Shown here in pieces: positions 10,909-21,667 of a stretch of DNA of 64,000 bases. Within the stretch, counting starts at the first letter, position 1. Each line of letters opens with the position of its first letter. Location of the stretch: contig CM056376.1 in the NCBI GenBank assembly GCA_029718625.1, positions 107,661,105-107,725,104 on the forward strand, read 5' to 3'. A model generated the notes under the pieces. The model was not told the DNA's origin. It did not search any database and saw nothing but the letters and a program-made list of their open reading frames with translations. This DNA comes from Synaphobranchus kaupii. Its lineage: Eukaryota > Chordata > Actinopteri > Anguilliformes > Synaphobranchidae. The translations under genes were made by a program, and so were the position numbers.

Positions 10909-10952
10909 TTTCATTCATTTTTACTCTGGGTGACTTGTGGAACGACTATGTA

Positions 10953-12711
10953 TAGGGGTGCTCCGATCAGCATTTTTGGGGCCGATCACCGATCACCGAA
11001 ATGATGATCGGCCGATACCGATCGTGAAAAAAAAAAAAATTGGCCTCTCAATATTTTCAATCTTAATTGTCTCTAAATATTGTATCCCTATTTTATGATG
11101 CATCCTTTTTACAACTTCTGTGTATATGAAAGTGTGCTATACAAATAAAATTAATTATTATTATTTCTATTTATCATGTAACATTATTCTTAACAACATT
11201 GTATATTAAGTATTAAAGTTAAGAGATGACAAAGTATAATGAATGACATATAAATGACATATAAATGACAACTGTTCATTTATTGTCAGGCAACATTCCA
11301 CACACTCTAGTCTAGAGACACTCTCTTAACACCTTTGCACATAAGTCCCACCTGCGGGACCTTTTTTGCTCAACTGAGACATTCGTTGCTACTGCAGCCG
11401 AACTATTATTGGAAATCACAAACTCTGTGTTTTAAATTTATTGGTAGACGGTTCGTGACGATTTCTGCCGAATACGTAGTTTCTAAGTGCCACTATTTCC
11501 CTGTGGCAAGTCCATTTATCAAGCAACCCCCCACCTAGTCTATACCTACCTATGCGTGACATAGTGGACAATAGCGTCTATGTTTGAGTTCATAAATATT
11601 TTTATTCATCATATAAAATTAGAATAACGTCATAGCAACGAGATAAACCCAACAATAGCCTGATCGTAGGCCTGAAAAGCCCTGCTCACTCAAATGCAAA
11701 ATAAACTGAAAGTACTATCTCATTCTACCATGTATTCTACTAGCTATATATGCTACTAAATATGAAATAAATATACAATCCTACCATTGGTTTTACACAT
11801 CGAGATGTTCCTTTCAAAATCCAGTTGTCATGTATTGTCTGGTAGCTACAATCGGTTTGAGAAATATACAACACTTTATAGGCTACCGCTATTACACTAT
11901 CAGAAACGATGCGGCGTAATACCACCATGCTCTGTAAGGCTGTCTCATGCATTACAGTTAATTCTGGTTTAATTGTCGGCTTTTTTTTATCCAATAGAGT
12001 ACATTATAACCTTCGCAACGGTATATGCCAAGTCTTTTTGGGTGCTTTGAGCAATTTACTACAGCCCAGTGTAACGGCAGTTTTCGTTTTAGCTGTCTAG
12101 TATTACGCAAGCGCTATACAATACGCATTATGCAGGGGAATTCCCCTTTTGCGATATGTAAGTATTTTTGCGTCTAAAATACCGTTGGTCTCGCTGGCTA
12201 CATACCTACGTTCGTGTTTCCACTCGAGCACTGTCTTTCCAATATGTTTGATAGCCCTATTGTTATTTTCGCATTTTGAGTGCATTTCATACTACTGTTG
12301 TGCAATCGTTAGCTAAATGTATTTTTGAAGTAGGCTACCGATGTTCATTGAAGATAGAACATTTGGCAGCATTTTACAGATGGTAGAAAACTATTTTATG
12401 TTCATGTTATAATACATAATATAGGCTATGGCGTAGGCTATACTAGTCTCTTAGGGCATGACAAATGCTCATTCCAATTTACTCTGCGCTGATATGTGGT
12501 AGATTAAGGTAAAAATTTCCTTGGAGTCATTATGAATAGGAAAGACCGGCGAAGACATTTTAGCAGCACGCGGTAGTGAAATAAAAATTGTCTCGCGTGT
12601 TTTTGACATGCGATCGGCCTGATCGGCCTTTTTTAGCCGATCACCGATCACACTTTTTAGAACGAATATCGGCCGATACTGATCGGCGACCGATCGATCG
12701 GAGCACCCCTA
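10953..12711. mobile_element. Non-autonomous hAT transposon, complete, with 8-bp target duplication
   Basis: The left end is taggggtgctccgatcagc and the right end gatcgatcggagcaccccta. Both are flanked by the exact 8-mer actatgta (10945-10952 and 12712-12719). An 8-bp duplication and TAGGGGTG ends are typical of hAT elements in fish. Subterminal gatcggccgat motifs recur at both ends and are likely transposase binding sites. The 1.76-kb interior has only short, unrecognisable open frames and no transposase, so it must be mobilised in trans. Confidence 0.9.
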
Positions 12712-12888
12712 ACTATGTACACAGCATGGCCTACTGGACTGTATTTTAGTTACCGATTGGAAATAGTCTTCCTTTTCAAGATATCTTTGAATTGCACATT
12801 TTTTGTTGACTTATTAACAAATGGAAGTGTCATGGTTTTATGAGTGAGAAGTTACAAGTTTAAGACACTTTTTGATCTATTATATCAA

Positions 12889-13300
12889 TGTTCTCTTGGT
12901 TTATTGAATACATTTTTGTAGCTTTTTTTATTTATTATTATTTTTTAAATCTTTTGGTCATTTTTTGATCTTACGCCTGCGACTGCTGTCTGTGTAAATG
13001 TGACTTGTGTTACTCATGTGGTTTGTAAGTGACACCTCTAAGGCTTACTCCACCGATTTCACAACAATGCTTGATATTTAGATCATGACTGAGTAAAGAC
13101 ATGGACAAAGTTTTTTGGCAAACCAAAGCTTTTTAGAGATTTGTAGTTTTACTTACCAGCTCGGAGGCCTGTTCTATGTAATGTAACAAGGTTACATTGA
13201 ACAGAGTTGGTAAGTAAAACCACAAATTTCTCCCAAAAGCTTCAGTTTGCTTAAAAATTATGTCCATGTCTTTACTCAGTCATGTATGATCTAAACATTA
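12889..13300. repeat. Direct duplication copy 2, with the palindromic MITE truncated at its right end
   Basis: This matches 10480-10890 from the ttctcttggttta block through ggcttactccaccgatttc (13042) and the dyad aatgtaacaaggttacattg. The right terminal repeat seen in copy 1 (gatcggcagagtaaccc) is absent after ctaaacatta at 13300. A short partial repeat of the preceding sequence (aagtgtcatggtttt at 12824 and 13300) suggests a rearrangement at this edge. Confidence 0.75.
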
Positions 13301-13591
13301 AGTGTCATGGTTTTGATCTGTCATCAATGTTCTGTATGATAGTTTAGGAAGGCAGGCTTGTGGACTGACTTGTCGCCTTGACACCATGTCAGTAAACGCA
13401 AACACAATCTGTTGTTGCAAGAGTGGTTAAGAGTTGTTTGCTCTGAGGCGCTATTGTGCCTTTACACATTTAAAATGTGGGAACGGGCAAAAACTAGAAA
13501 AAAAAGAAATTTGTATTTTTAATTGACTTAACTTGTATAAATGAAATGATGGAAATAACTGATTTGAGTTGCAACAACTTAAAGAATATGT

Positions 13592-13730
13592 TGGCTTTCT
13601 CAATATTTACAGTTAAGTGTAATCAAAATGTATGCGTTAGCTTAATATTTACAGTTAATTGTAATCAAAATGTATGTTGGTTTACTCAATATTGCAAGTT
13701 AAGTGCAATTAACATGTATGTGTATTAGAA
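13592..13730. repeat. Three-unit short tandem repeat, ~45 bp
   Basis: The phrase caatatttacagttaagtgt, followed by aatcaaaatgtatg, is repeated three times with substitutions. The in-frame translation (60 aa at 13546-13728) is a by-product and not a gene. Confidence 0.6.
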
Positions 13731-13892
13731 AATCAAAACCTGATTACCTCAATTTTTTTTAGTTTTGCTAACTTATTGGGGTTTACAGTGTGGTGGGTTC
13801 AGTTCTGCTCAAATCTGCGCGCACAATAAGCGTCTGTGCGCTTGAGCGTCTGGTGGGTTCGGGGCGAAAGGGAGTGTCGCAACTCTCTATGG

Positions 13893-14436
13893 CTCTACTA
13901 CTGCCCCCAGTCACCCCGCCCACCCCCGCTTTCCCTTTCCATGGAATGGTATTGCATATACCTTAAACGGAGATCTCTTCCATGTTGCACAACTCTTGGC
14001 ACAATACGAACACAAGCTGAAAGTGAATTCCGGCAGAATACTGACTAAGGACTATGATTAATCTCTGCAATATTCCAAAGAACCTGTGACATCACACAAT
14101 TTTAAGACTTGTAAACGGGTCATTCTGGATAACTGTCTGCGTGTGCGCCCTTATGGGAATGTAATATACTGCAGTATATTGTAAATGTATCACAATTGTT
14201 TACGGAACGTTGAGGAATATTCTAGTTAGACTATCATTTGATCGAGAGGCAAGATGAAGACATTTAAACCAGTTTTATTAGCCTATAGCCTATATTGTTC
14301 CAGAGAAATTCTATCAGTCACAGAAAAACTCCTCATGCATGCTTTCAGGGCAACATCCCTTTAATGGTTATAATTTACTCATGAAGGATAATATCTATAG
14401 CGTCCATTTAAAGAAGGTTCCAAATTAAGATATGCT
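13893..14436. repeat. Segmental duplication copy A, left part
   Basis: From ctactactgcccccagtcac to caaattaagatatgct this is collinear with 17541-18090 at very high identity. It is separated from its own right part (16874-17198) by a 2,437-bp insertion. No gene recognised; short open frames appear in both copies but are not conserved as frames. Confidence 0.9.
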
Positions 14437-14900
14437 GATGTGAGGGGGGGGGGTGTAAGGTTTGGAGAACCAAACACAGGATTTCTAAAAGCGTATCTAG
14501 AGAGATATACGCCACAAAACGAGGAAGAAGCCGCACCAGGACTGGATAACACAGGATTGGAAGCAAAACTTCCCTAGCACAAGGCAAAACAAAGCAACCT
14601 CTAAAAACTGAGGCGATCTCGATAAACAGCGAGAATAACTAACAAAAGAACCTCACGCACTAAATAATTAGGCGTAACAAGAGGTATTGCAACAAAATAA
14701 AACGAAAAAACGAGAGAAGGAAAAGAATAGAAAAGACCTGGTAGCCAAAGCTCTTGTGGCAAAAGAGCTGAACACAACTGGCAACAGGAATAAAGGATGA
14801 AGAAAGATTGGAAAGGAACGAGAAAACCAATCTAATCCTAAATCTTATAAACGAACTTGCTGCGTTTCCTATTCGCTAGTGATGTTACGGATGATTGGGG

Positions 14901-15121
14901 CGGCAGTGTAGTATAATGGTTAAGGAACTGGACTTGTAATGAAAGGTTGCAGGTTCCATTCCCTGGTAGGACACTGCCGTTGTACCCTTGAGCAAGGTAC
15001 TTAACCTGAATTGCTTCAGTATATATCCAGCTGTATAATTTTTTACATAAATGTAATAAGAAGTTGTGTAAGTCGCTCTGGATAAGAGCGTCTGCTAAAT
15101 GCCTATAATGTAAATGTAATG
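14901..15121 (+). repeat. tRNA-derived SINE with fish-type LINE-related tail
   Basis: The head cggcagtgtagtataatggt carries an A-box-like segment and ggttgcaggttccattcc carries a B-box-like segment, as in a tRNA-derived Pol III promoter. The tail gtaagtcgctctggataaga with tctgctaaatg and a short taaatgtaat repeat is the 3' module shared by many teleost SINEs. It lies inside the left end of the hAT element, so it inserted after that element. A clear target duplication is not visible. Confidence 0.88.
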
Positions 15122-15473
15122 ATACCGAAGCTCCGAGCTGTGTGTCGAGTACGTAGGGCAGTTTCTACAGAAGCCTCGCACCGAAGCTTGTATCGCTTTC
15201 AGAGAAGCACGTGATCGATGACAAACGAGGCCTCTGGTGCTGTAGAACCATGTGATCGGTTTGTTTTTCGTTTTGGGCGGAATTAGGGGGTTTTGAATTG
15301 TAGATATAATGGAGCGATACCCCCCTTATTTCGAGGGTTGTTGCGGAGAGTTTGTTATTATTGGTATTATTGCTATTGAAAGTTTTTTTTTTTAGGAGTT
15401 TTTGGAGTATTTTTATTTATTTCTTTTGTACAACTTTTGTACAGTTTTGTCGTTTTTGTACAAAAATAGCCTA

Positions 15474-16043
15474 ATGGAACCTGCACGGAAGCGAAAATCT
15501 TCTGCTTGGGAATATTTTGACCTGATATCTCCCAATAAGGCAGGCCTAATTGGCTTAGATATAAAAACACACTGAAACTCTATTCGAACACTGGGCTAGC
15601 AATCGACTGTGAATGTGCATGTAATGTTCGTTGGTTGTTATTTTAACGTAACTACAGCAGATTATTACGATTTGTTTAATATTATTATGATTTGATTGTT
15701 AATTCTTATTCTTTCTTATTATCATTATCATCTGCATTCCTTCTCAAATGGCATATTATTTAATTTTGAAGGTAAAGTGCTTGCTGTGCCTAAAGGAGCT
15801 GGCTTACAGCAATAATACCTCGTCCATGCTGAGGCATTATCGGGCAATGCATGAAAATGCACCTGCCAATGAGCAAGAAACCAGCGGAGGTTATTTATTT
15901 ATTTTACTTTTTAATAACAGGTATGGTTGCTTTATCATAATCATACTGACATAAATGTTGATAAAAATACATTTGCATATTGTTATTTTCCCATAGGTTC
16001 CAGAAAGCAAGAACTTGATGAGGCCGTTAATAAAAATCAATAA
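15474..16043 (+). pseudogene. hAT transposase N-terminus (BED zinc finger), three exons, rest deleted
   Basis: Exon 1 is 15474-15539 (MEPARKRKSSAWEYFDLISP and two more residues), exon 2 is 15772-15889 and exon 3 is 15997-16043. Exon 2 has the BED-type zinc ligands in CLLCLKEL and RHYRAMH (C-x2-C...H-x4-H). Exon 3 continues GSRKQELDEAVNKN and then stops. Introns 2 and 3 boundaries are good (ttgaag/G..., G/gttatt, ccatag/G). Intron 1 starts with GC instead of GT. The RNase H-like catalytic region and dimerisation domain are missing, replaced by about 450 bases of unrelated sequence. Confidence 0.82.
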
Positions 16044-16323
16044 AAACCTCCCTTCTCAGTCACAAAAGCACCTTCTCTTTCACTGCCCATACTGAAGCAC
16101 ATTCACTTTCACTGCCTGGTTACAGAAGCACTCCCAGTCCCAGACCAGAAACACTTTTACTGCTCAGTAGAACCCCACACAAATGTCCCCCTTTATATCA
16201 ATCTTCCTGTTTTTTTCATTTTCAAAGTTAATATAATATTATTACATATATTATTTTAAAATATATCTTAGTATAAAACAAATCTAGCCTGACAGTTACA
16301 AATATAAATTATGAGTATGTGTA

Positions 16324-16405
16324 TCGCCTGAGCGGAGTTTTGAACTTGAACTTTTTATCAATACACTATTGGCTCTGAAGTCCGACGCGTTACCAGTGAG
16401 TTACA
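16324..16405 (-). other. Degenerate tRNA-like segment inside the hAT element
   Basis: On the minus strand the segment reads taactcactggtaacgcgtc, then ggacttcagagcca, and ends gttcaagttcaaaactc. This resembles a D-arm/A box, anticodon stem-loop and T-arm/B box, in order. The acceptor stem (gcgat.../...aggcgat) is poor and the variable region is too long, so it is not called as a functional tRNA. Confidence 0.4.
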
Positions 16406-16873
16406 GGATCGCTTGTTGCTATCTCGCGGCAACTTCGTTATTTTGAACCTGGGGTGGAATTTGTAATGATTTCGTTGCTCTAAATTGCTTTTACCAGCAG
16501 GTGTCACTAGTGTACACCGTGTTGAATGAGGCTTCGAGTAATGAATCTATTTGCGATACAATTGGCTGCAAAGCCTCAGTGCTTCAGGAAGCCTCATTTC
16601 GCCATCACTACTATTCGCAAATGCAGCGACCGAAATTCCTATACCTTACCGACTTCGTATGTCAACATAGCAAAGACTATCTGGAAGTGCGGAAATGCGG
16701 AAGTCCCGAGGTATTTATAGCTGGCAGGAAACGCAGATGAAGGGAATAATTGTAATTTGTCGGGCAAGACACGAATACCGGAACGGAAGTGGAAAAAATC
16801 CGATGGAGCGTCCTGACGACGCCAAAAAGGAAACCAAAAACGTAGAAAACAAAGGCTGCAAATAACCATGACA

Positions 16874-17198
16874 ATTGAAGTGGCCTATATTCAGATTCAC
16901 TAACATTGCTAACATTCCTGGTGAAACAATTCAAATGATTTACTAAGGCACATCTACGAACCTGGACAAAATGTGTGTGTAGGTCTAGGCTACTGGGAAC
17001 TTTCAGAACATTCCAAGGATTATTAAGTGTTTCTGGGAATTAGATTTTTTATTAGATTTTATTTTGTGTCCAAAAGGGCAACTCTTTATACTTTAAGGTT
17101 ATTTTATTTTACTGAATTCGTATTGAAATTTTAATTAAGCTAAACGAGTCGCCATTTGGGATTCAAATGATTGTAATTATGGAAGTCATATTTCGGTC
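16874..17198. repeat. Segmental duplication copy A, right part
   Basis: From attgaagtggcctatattca to ggaagtcatatttcggtc, collinear with 18091-18412. Together with 13893-14436 it makes an ~869-bp unit, against 872 bp for copy B. Confidence 0.9.
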
Positions 17199-17540
17199 AT
17201 TAAGTAACCTTCATTAATATTCTCCTGTATATTTTAATACCATAGAGCTGAAAAATATTTTTTCCTTTTTCCCCCACATCAAGGAGAGCTTGCTGAGGTA
17301 AGACGGTTCTCATCATTTAAAACAAATGCCATTTAAAGCAGTCTCCAGAAACAATTACTGCAAAATATTAATTCACAAACTTCTGTAGGATGAGCGCAAG
17401 AGTCCTGTGTGTGAGTGTAATGCTTCTTGTAGGACTCCCTCACGGTGTCTAACTGCACCAAGTTCCCTTTAGTTCATTTTTGTGGACATTAGTAGTAGCT
17501 AAAGTAAACTGCAGCAAGCCAGCTGCACTTACTGCCCAGA
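17199..17540. other. Spacer between duplication copies
   Basis: No gene or known repeat recognised. It separates copy A from copy B in direct orientation. Confidence 0.5.
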
Positions 17541-18412
17541 GCTCTGCTACTGCCCCCAGTCACCCCGCCCACCCCCGCTTTCCCTTTCCATGGAATGGTA
17601 TTTCATCATATACCTTAAACGGAGATCCCTTCCTTCCTTCCGTTTTGCAGAACCCTTGGCACAATACGAACACAAGCTGAAAGTGAATTCCGTCGAATGC
17701 TGACTAAGGACTATGATTAATCTCTGCAATATTCCAAAGAACCTGTGACATCACACAATTGTAAGACTTGTAAACGGGTCATTCTGGATAACAGTGTCTG
17801 CGTGTGCGCCCTTATGGGAATGTAATATACTGCAGTATATTGTAAATGTATCACAATTGTTTACGGAACGTTGAGGAATATTCTAGTTAGACTATCATTT
17901 GATCGAGAGGCAAGATGAAGACATTTAATCCAGTTTTATTAGCCTATTGTTCCAGAGAAATTCTATCAGTCACAGAAAAACGCCTCATGCATGCTTTCAG
18001 GGCAACATCTTATAAGTTATAATTTACTCATGAAGGATAGTCTAATGTCTATAGCTTCCATTTAAAGAAGGTTCCAAATTAAGATATGCTATTGAAGTGG
18101 CCTATATTCAGATTCACTAACATTGCTAAGATTCCTGGTAAAACAATTCAAATTATTTATCAAGGCACATGTACGAACCTGGACAAAATGTGTGTAGGTC
18201 TACTAGGAACTTTCAGAACATTCCAAGGATTAATCAATAAGTGTTTCTGGGAATTAGATTTTTTATTTGATTATATTTTGTGGCCAAAAGGATAACTCTT
18301 TATACTTTAAGGTTATTTTATTTTACTGAATTCGCATTTAAATTTTAATTAGGCTAAACGAGTCTCCATTTAGGATTCAAATGATTGTAATTATGGAAGT
18401 CAAATTTCGGTC
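17541..18412. repeat. Segmental duplication copy B (uninterrupted)
   Basis: This direct copy of 13893-14436 plus 16874-17198 contains the join aagatatgct/attgaagtgg that is split in copy A. It serves as the empty-site reference for the insertion there. It holds no recognisable gene and ends about 630 bp before the chemokine start codon. Confidence 0.9.
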
Positions 18413-18900
18413 CTCCTTTGGATAGTTATGTCTTATTTTCTTCGAAATAAAACAATCAGTTAACAAAAATGCAATGATATTCTGGTGAAACCTTTATTTC
18501 ACCACAGAACGTATACGTATAAAACAATTCGGCAACAATATAGGGCTATTTGTAGCAGTAGGCCTAAGCTATACCGTTGAGTCAATATAAATTCTGTAAA
18601 TCAAAATCTGTGTGAATCTGGATATTTATTTTAGAAAAATTACAAAAGAGATTAGAAAATCAATGCATGTACATAATGTGTCAATATTAGGCTACTAGAA
18701 AATACCCTTACATGCAAACACCCTTACAATACAACCAATACCCTACGACAATAATGTATGCGAATGAAATTTATTTCTGTTCAGTTCAACTGCTAAACTC
18801 AAGTGCGAAACTAGTTTGATTTTTTGATTTGATTGAGCTATGAGTGAACTTGCGCAAGAGTACCACGCCGGGGAACACCAATTCCTTCAGCGTGGGAGAA
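18413..18900. other. Intergenic, AT-rich, upstream of the chemokine gene
   Basis: No coding feature recognised. It lies between the end of duplication copy B and the proximal promoter-like segment of the chemokine gene. Confidence 0.5.
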
Positions 18901-18913
18901 AATTCGTCGGCGT

Positions 18914-18940
18914 GGGAGTTCCTTTCAGTAAAATAAAAGG
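18914..18940 (+). promoter_or_regulatory. Putative chemokine core promoter: kappa-B-like site and TATA-like box
   Basis: A GGGAGTTCCT segment (18914-18923) is one base from the NF-kB consensus and is followed by aaataaaagg (18931-18940), a plausible TATA-like box about 100 bases before the start codon. This layout is common in inflammatory chemokine genes. It is inferred from sequence alone, and the transcription start is not known. Confidence 0.4.
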
Positions 18941-19042
18941 CGAGACTGTGCTGTTAGGTTTCAGACCTGAAGTGATTCCCGGTCCACCAGTGTGTCCTCC
19001 TCTCTGGTCTTTAATTCCCGTGAAGCAAACCTAGAGACCACC

Positions 19043-20061
19043 ATGGACAACAGAGTCACAGCTTCCGTTCTCATCTGCCTGGCATTTGTGTCCATTACCA
19101 CCCAAGGTAACCCTTATTTTCACATCGTTTAATTCCACGATTGATGTCCGTCTCTTGCCTGCGAAACGCACAGGGCTTTTTGAATCTGTCACGTTTCTGT
19201 CAACCATCAATTAATGATATTTTATATTTAGTTCAGTTGCGTTTATTATCAATGTCTAAGCTTTTTCAGCAGTTGCATTGTTGAATGTTAACACGATGAA
19301 CTGGGTATCTGTATTAAATCTGAACAAAATGCACAAGCCTATAATTAAATCTGAGTTTGTTTAATTTTCTTAATAGTCCTAACAATAGTTCGAACAATTA
19401 CCATAACAATTACTGTGATAGTGCACATTCAGTAATGCATGATGGTATTTGTGGTTAATTGATTAATTAGATGACCAGTTCTCTTCTCCATATTTCATGT
19501 ATTTCCTCCTCCTCCTCCTCAGGTTTCGAGCTACGTTGCAAATGCATTGAAAGAATCAGTCAATTCATTCCTCGAAGGCACATCCATCAACTGGAGATTA
19601 TCCCTGCAGGTGCACACTGTGAAAGGCAAGAAGTCATGTGAGTCTCACCATCGTTCAGTGTGTGGCCATGAGGAATATTATTTCTCTGGCTATGAAAGGC
19701 AGTGTAGGACTCTTGGGGTTCATCAAAGCATGGCATCAACCAACATCTAGGTATATCCTACTAAGACCCAGAAATTCATTTCTGTCCCTTGTAGGGGACA
19801 CGAGTCACTTGTCTTAATCTCAAGAACCGTATATTCTACTATATGCTGAAACTTACACTATAAGTAGATAAAAATTCTTGCCAACTGCATGTTGTCTATG
19901 ATGACGTCATTAACTAAAGCAGCTCCCTGTGTGATCAGCAGTTTAACCATGGGCATTGGTTCTCTCATAGTATTACAATGACGGGAGGAAAATACAAGAA
20001 CAGGATGGTATGCGTGGATCCTAAGGCCAAATGGGTGAAGGCTTTGATGGTTCCACAGTGA
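19043..20061 (+). CDS. CXC chemokine, ELR-positive, CXCL8-like
   Basis: Three coding exons (19043-19106, 19523-19637, 19971-20061) join in phase 1 then phase 2, the usual CXC chemokine arrangement, with GT-AG sites. The 89-aa product has a hydrophobic signal peptide (VTASVLICLAFVSI, residues about 5-18). The mature start GFELRCKCIE has an ELR triplet directly before the C-x-C pair. Two further cysteines (in GAHCER and MVCVDP) complete the four-cysteine fold. IITMTGGKYKN is the third beta-strand region and DPKAKWVKALM the start of the C-terminal helix. The reading frame stops after WVKALMVPQ, so the helix is about half the length usual for CXCL8. A secreted leukocyte attractant acting on CXCR1/2-type receptors is the likely role; ELR usually marks neutrophil attraction. 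Exact orthology (CXCL8 lineage or another fish CXCL) cannot be fixed here. Confidence 0.9.
19750..19876 (+). repeat. Dispersed ~125-bp repeat (family B), copy in chemokine intron 2
   Basis: The segment with aagacccagaaattcatttc, cccttgtaggggaca, cttaatctcaagaacc and atgctgaaacttacac also occurs at 24161-24299 (same strand) and 60733-60861 (opposite strand). No known family name recognised. Confidence 0.7.
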
Positions 20062-20267
20062 ATAAAGTAAGTACCTTCTCAGACTGTTATAGTTGTCATC
20101 ATTCATGTGGTTTTTAAAATGAATTCATTTGAGGTTGTTGCTATAGCTACTGTACATAGCTACAGGACAGATGTGGTGTTAAATAAGCATATATTTGGTA
20201 CATTTGGGTTTATTGTGCATGAGCTCAATTTAAAACATTTCCTTATGCTTATTTTTCTTTGTTGCAG

Positions 20268-20700
20268 GTAGGACAGAAAAAATCACGTTAATCTTAGGAC
20301 TGCTCAACAAGATAAGAGTTCAACATGGACGTTCATTATTGCACACTCAACTCTCTGCTTCCCGATTATGTTAATTTATAAACATGTTTTGTATCGTTTT
20401 ATACTGAATATCATGCTGTTAATTCCATACAAAGCATTATATTCTATAACAGATTATATATTTGTTGTTGTTTTGATATATTTTTCTGATTCCTAGTCTA
20501 ATTTTCATATATTGTTATTTGAAGGACCGATTGAATTTTTTTTACACGTAAAAACTACACTAGTTTTGTATCATGCAGTTTTTTTAATGTAAAGAGAAGT
20601 GTTTGACTGTGTTGGACAGTGTGATTATGTTTTAACTAGTTTTTATTTGAATAATAACTTGTGTATGCTTTGAGAACATACTAAGTTAATAAAGTAACTA
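20268..20700 (+). other. Putative 3' UTR exon of the chemokine gene
   Basis: Exon 3 continues past the stop to aataaa/gtaagt (donor at 20067), and a clean acceptor ctttgttgcag precedes 20268. The following AT-rich sequence has no open frame and reaches an AATAAA signal at 20688-20693. This fits a fourth, non-coding exon. If the stop in exon 3 were absent, this exon would carry the rest of the helix, as in CXCL8 genes. Confidence 0.6.
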
Positions 20701-21413
20701 ATAAAAAACGAACCAATTGTGGTTCTGCTCATTAATGAAACCTGGTCATGTGTTACTGTAGACATCCTAGCTCTGTTTCCCATTGAGGATTTCCATGATC
20801 TATCGTTGAAGTTATACAGTGAAGAGTCATAGTTGTGATATAGAGGGGTTCACTCTTCTAAATAGCACTGATCTGAGGTCTGTAAAACAGTCACTGGCTT
20901 GCCAGCCAGTAAAGTGAAGAAGTCAAAAAGTATGTGTACTTCAGCAAAAAGAGAGACAGATATAGGGAGAGAGGACAGGTATTCAATCGATTAAAGTTCA
21001 TAAAAAGTACCACGCCACTTTATATCTCCCTTCAGTGGCTATTCATATTCAATTAAAATCAATGGTGGAGCGATCGTCCTCAATTAGTCAGGAAGGCAGA
21101 TTAACCGGCTGTTTTCCGCAAGCCCGCCTTTTCAGATTAAACCTCAACTGTCCAGTGGGAGAACATTCAACAAAACATATTAGCACAAGAAAAGTTCCTG
21201 TATCCTGACTGACCCTACTCACAAACTACTGATGTAACTGATTTGCACTGATAAGATTTGCATGTAAGGGATTGGCAGTCGTCATTTACATTAATGAAAA
21301 CTTCACAGAGAGCCACTTACAAGACATGAAAGACATGACTCTTCACTGACAAACAGTCTTGTTCACTTGTTCATGTTCAGAAATACACATTAGTTTTTGA
21401 CGTTCTGTTAGTC
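20701..21413. other. Gene-less stretch
   Basis: No gene, RNA or clear repeat recognised. Confidence 0.5.
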
Positions 21414-21667
21414 CAGGGGTAGGCAACCCTGGTCCTGGAGTGCCAGAGCCGGTCCTGGTTTTTGCTTCATCCAAACTGAACTACATAACGGGACATAATC
21501 AGGTTTAATGAATGCAGGTGACCATGTACTGGAGACACTCAGTATTTCACCATTCATAATATTCAGGCTCAGACTTTTAATCATCATCAAACTATTGTGA
21601 TCCAGCTCAGATGGAACAAAAACCAAAAACGTCACCGGCACTCCAGGACCAGGTTTGCCTAGCCCCT
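21414..21667. mobile_element. hAT-type MITE
   Basis: The ends caggggtaggcaaccctggt and ggaccaggtttgcctagcccct are inverted repeats about 30 bases long with few mismatches. The flanking 8-mers gttagtcc and atttgtcc match at 5 of 8 positions, as for an old hAT insertion. No coding capacity. Confidence 0.65.

Larger units (their letters stand above)
14877..16610 (+). mobile_element. hAT transposon remnant with 8-bp target duplication
   Basis: The ends are tagtgatg (14877) and catcacta (16610), flanked by the exact 8-mer ctattcgc at 14869-14876 and 16611-16618. It carries the first exons of a BED-finger transposase (15474-16043), lacks the catalytic domain, has a SINE inserted 24 bases from its left end, and contains a minus-strand tRNA-like segment at 16324-16405. 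It is an internally deleted, non-autonomous copy. Confidence 0.9.
14437..16873 (-). mobile_element. Insertion splitting duplication copy A; LTR-like, orientation probably minus
   Basis: The limits are defined exactly by comparison with the uninterrupted copy B (join at 18090/18091). On the minus strand it starts tgtcatggttatttgcagcc, contains a TATA-like box (agctataaatacctcggg, about 16718-16735) and ends in a poly-C tract (14444-14453). The TG start, promoter-like box and homopurine tract fit a solo LTR of roughly 700 bp once the hAT at 14877-16610 is removed. I could not find a target duplication, so LTR identity is uncertain, but the insertion itself is certain. Confidence 0.6.

Noticed and set aside
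10953..12711. Possible transposase gene inside the complete hAT element
   Set aside because: Only 60-84-codon frames with no BED finger, no catalytic motifs and no hAT dimerisation motif.
13836..14048. 70-codon plus-strand frame in duplication copy A
   Set aside because: The equivalent frame in copy B is disrupted and differs, so it is not under coding constraint.
16324..16405. Functional tRNA gene
   Set aside because: Acceptor stem does not pair properly and the variable region is too long. Reported only as a tRNA-like segment.
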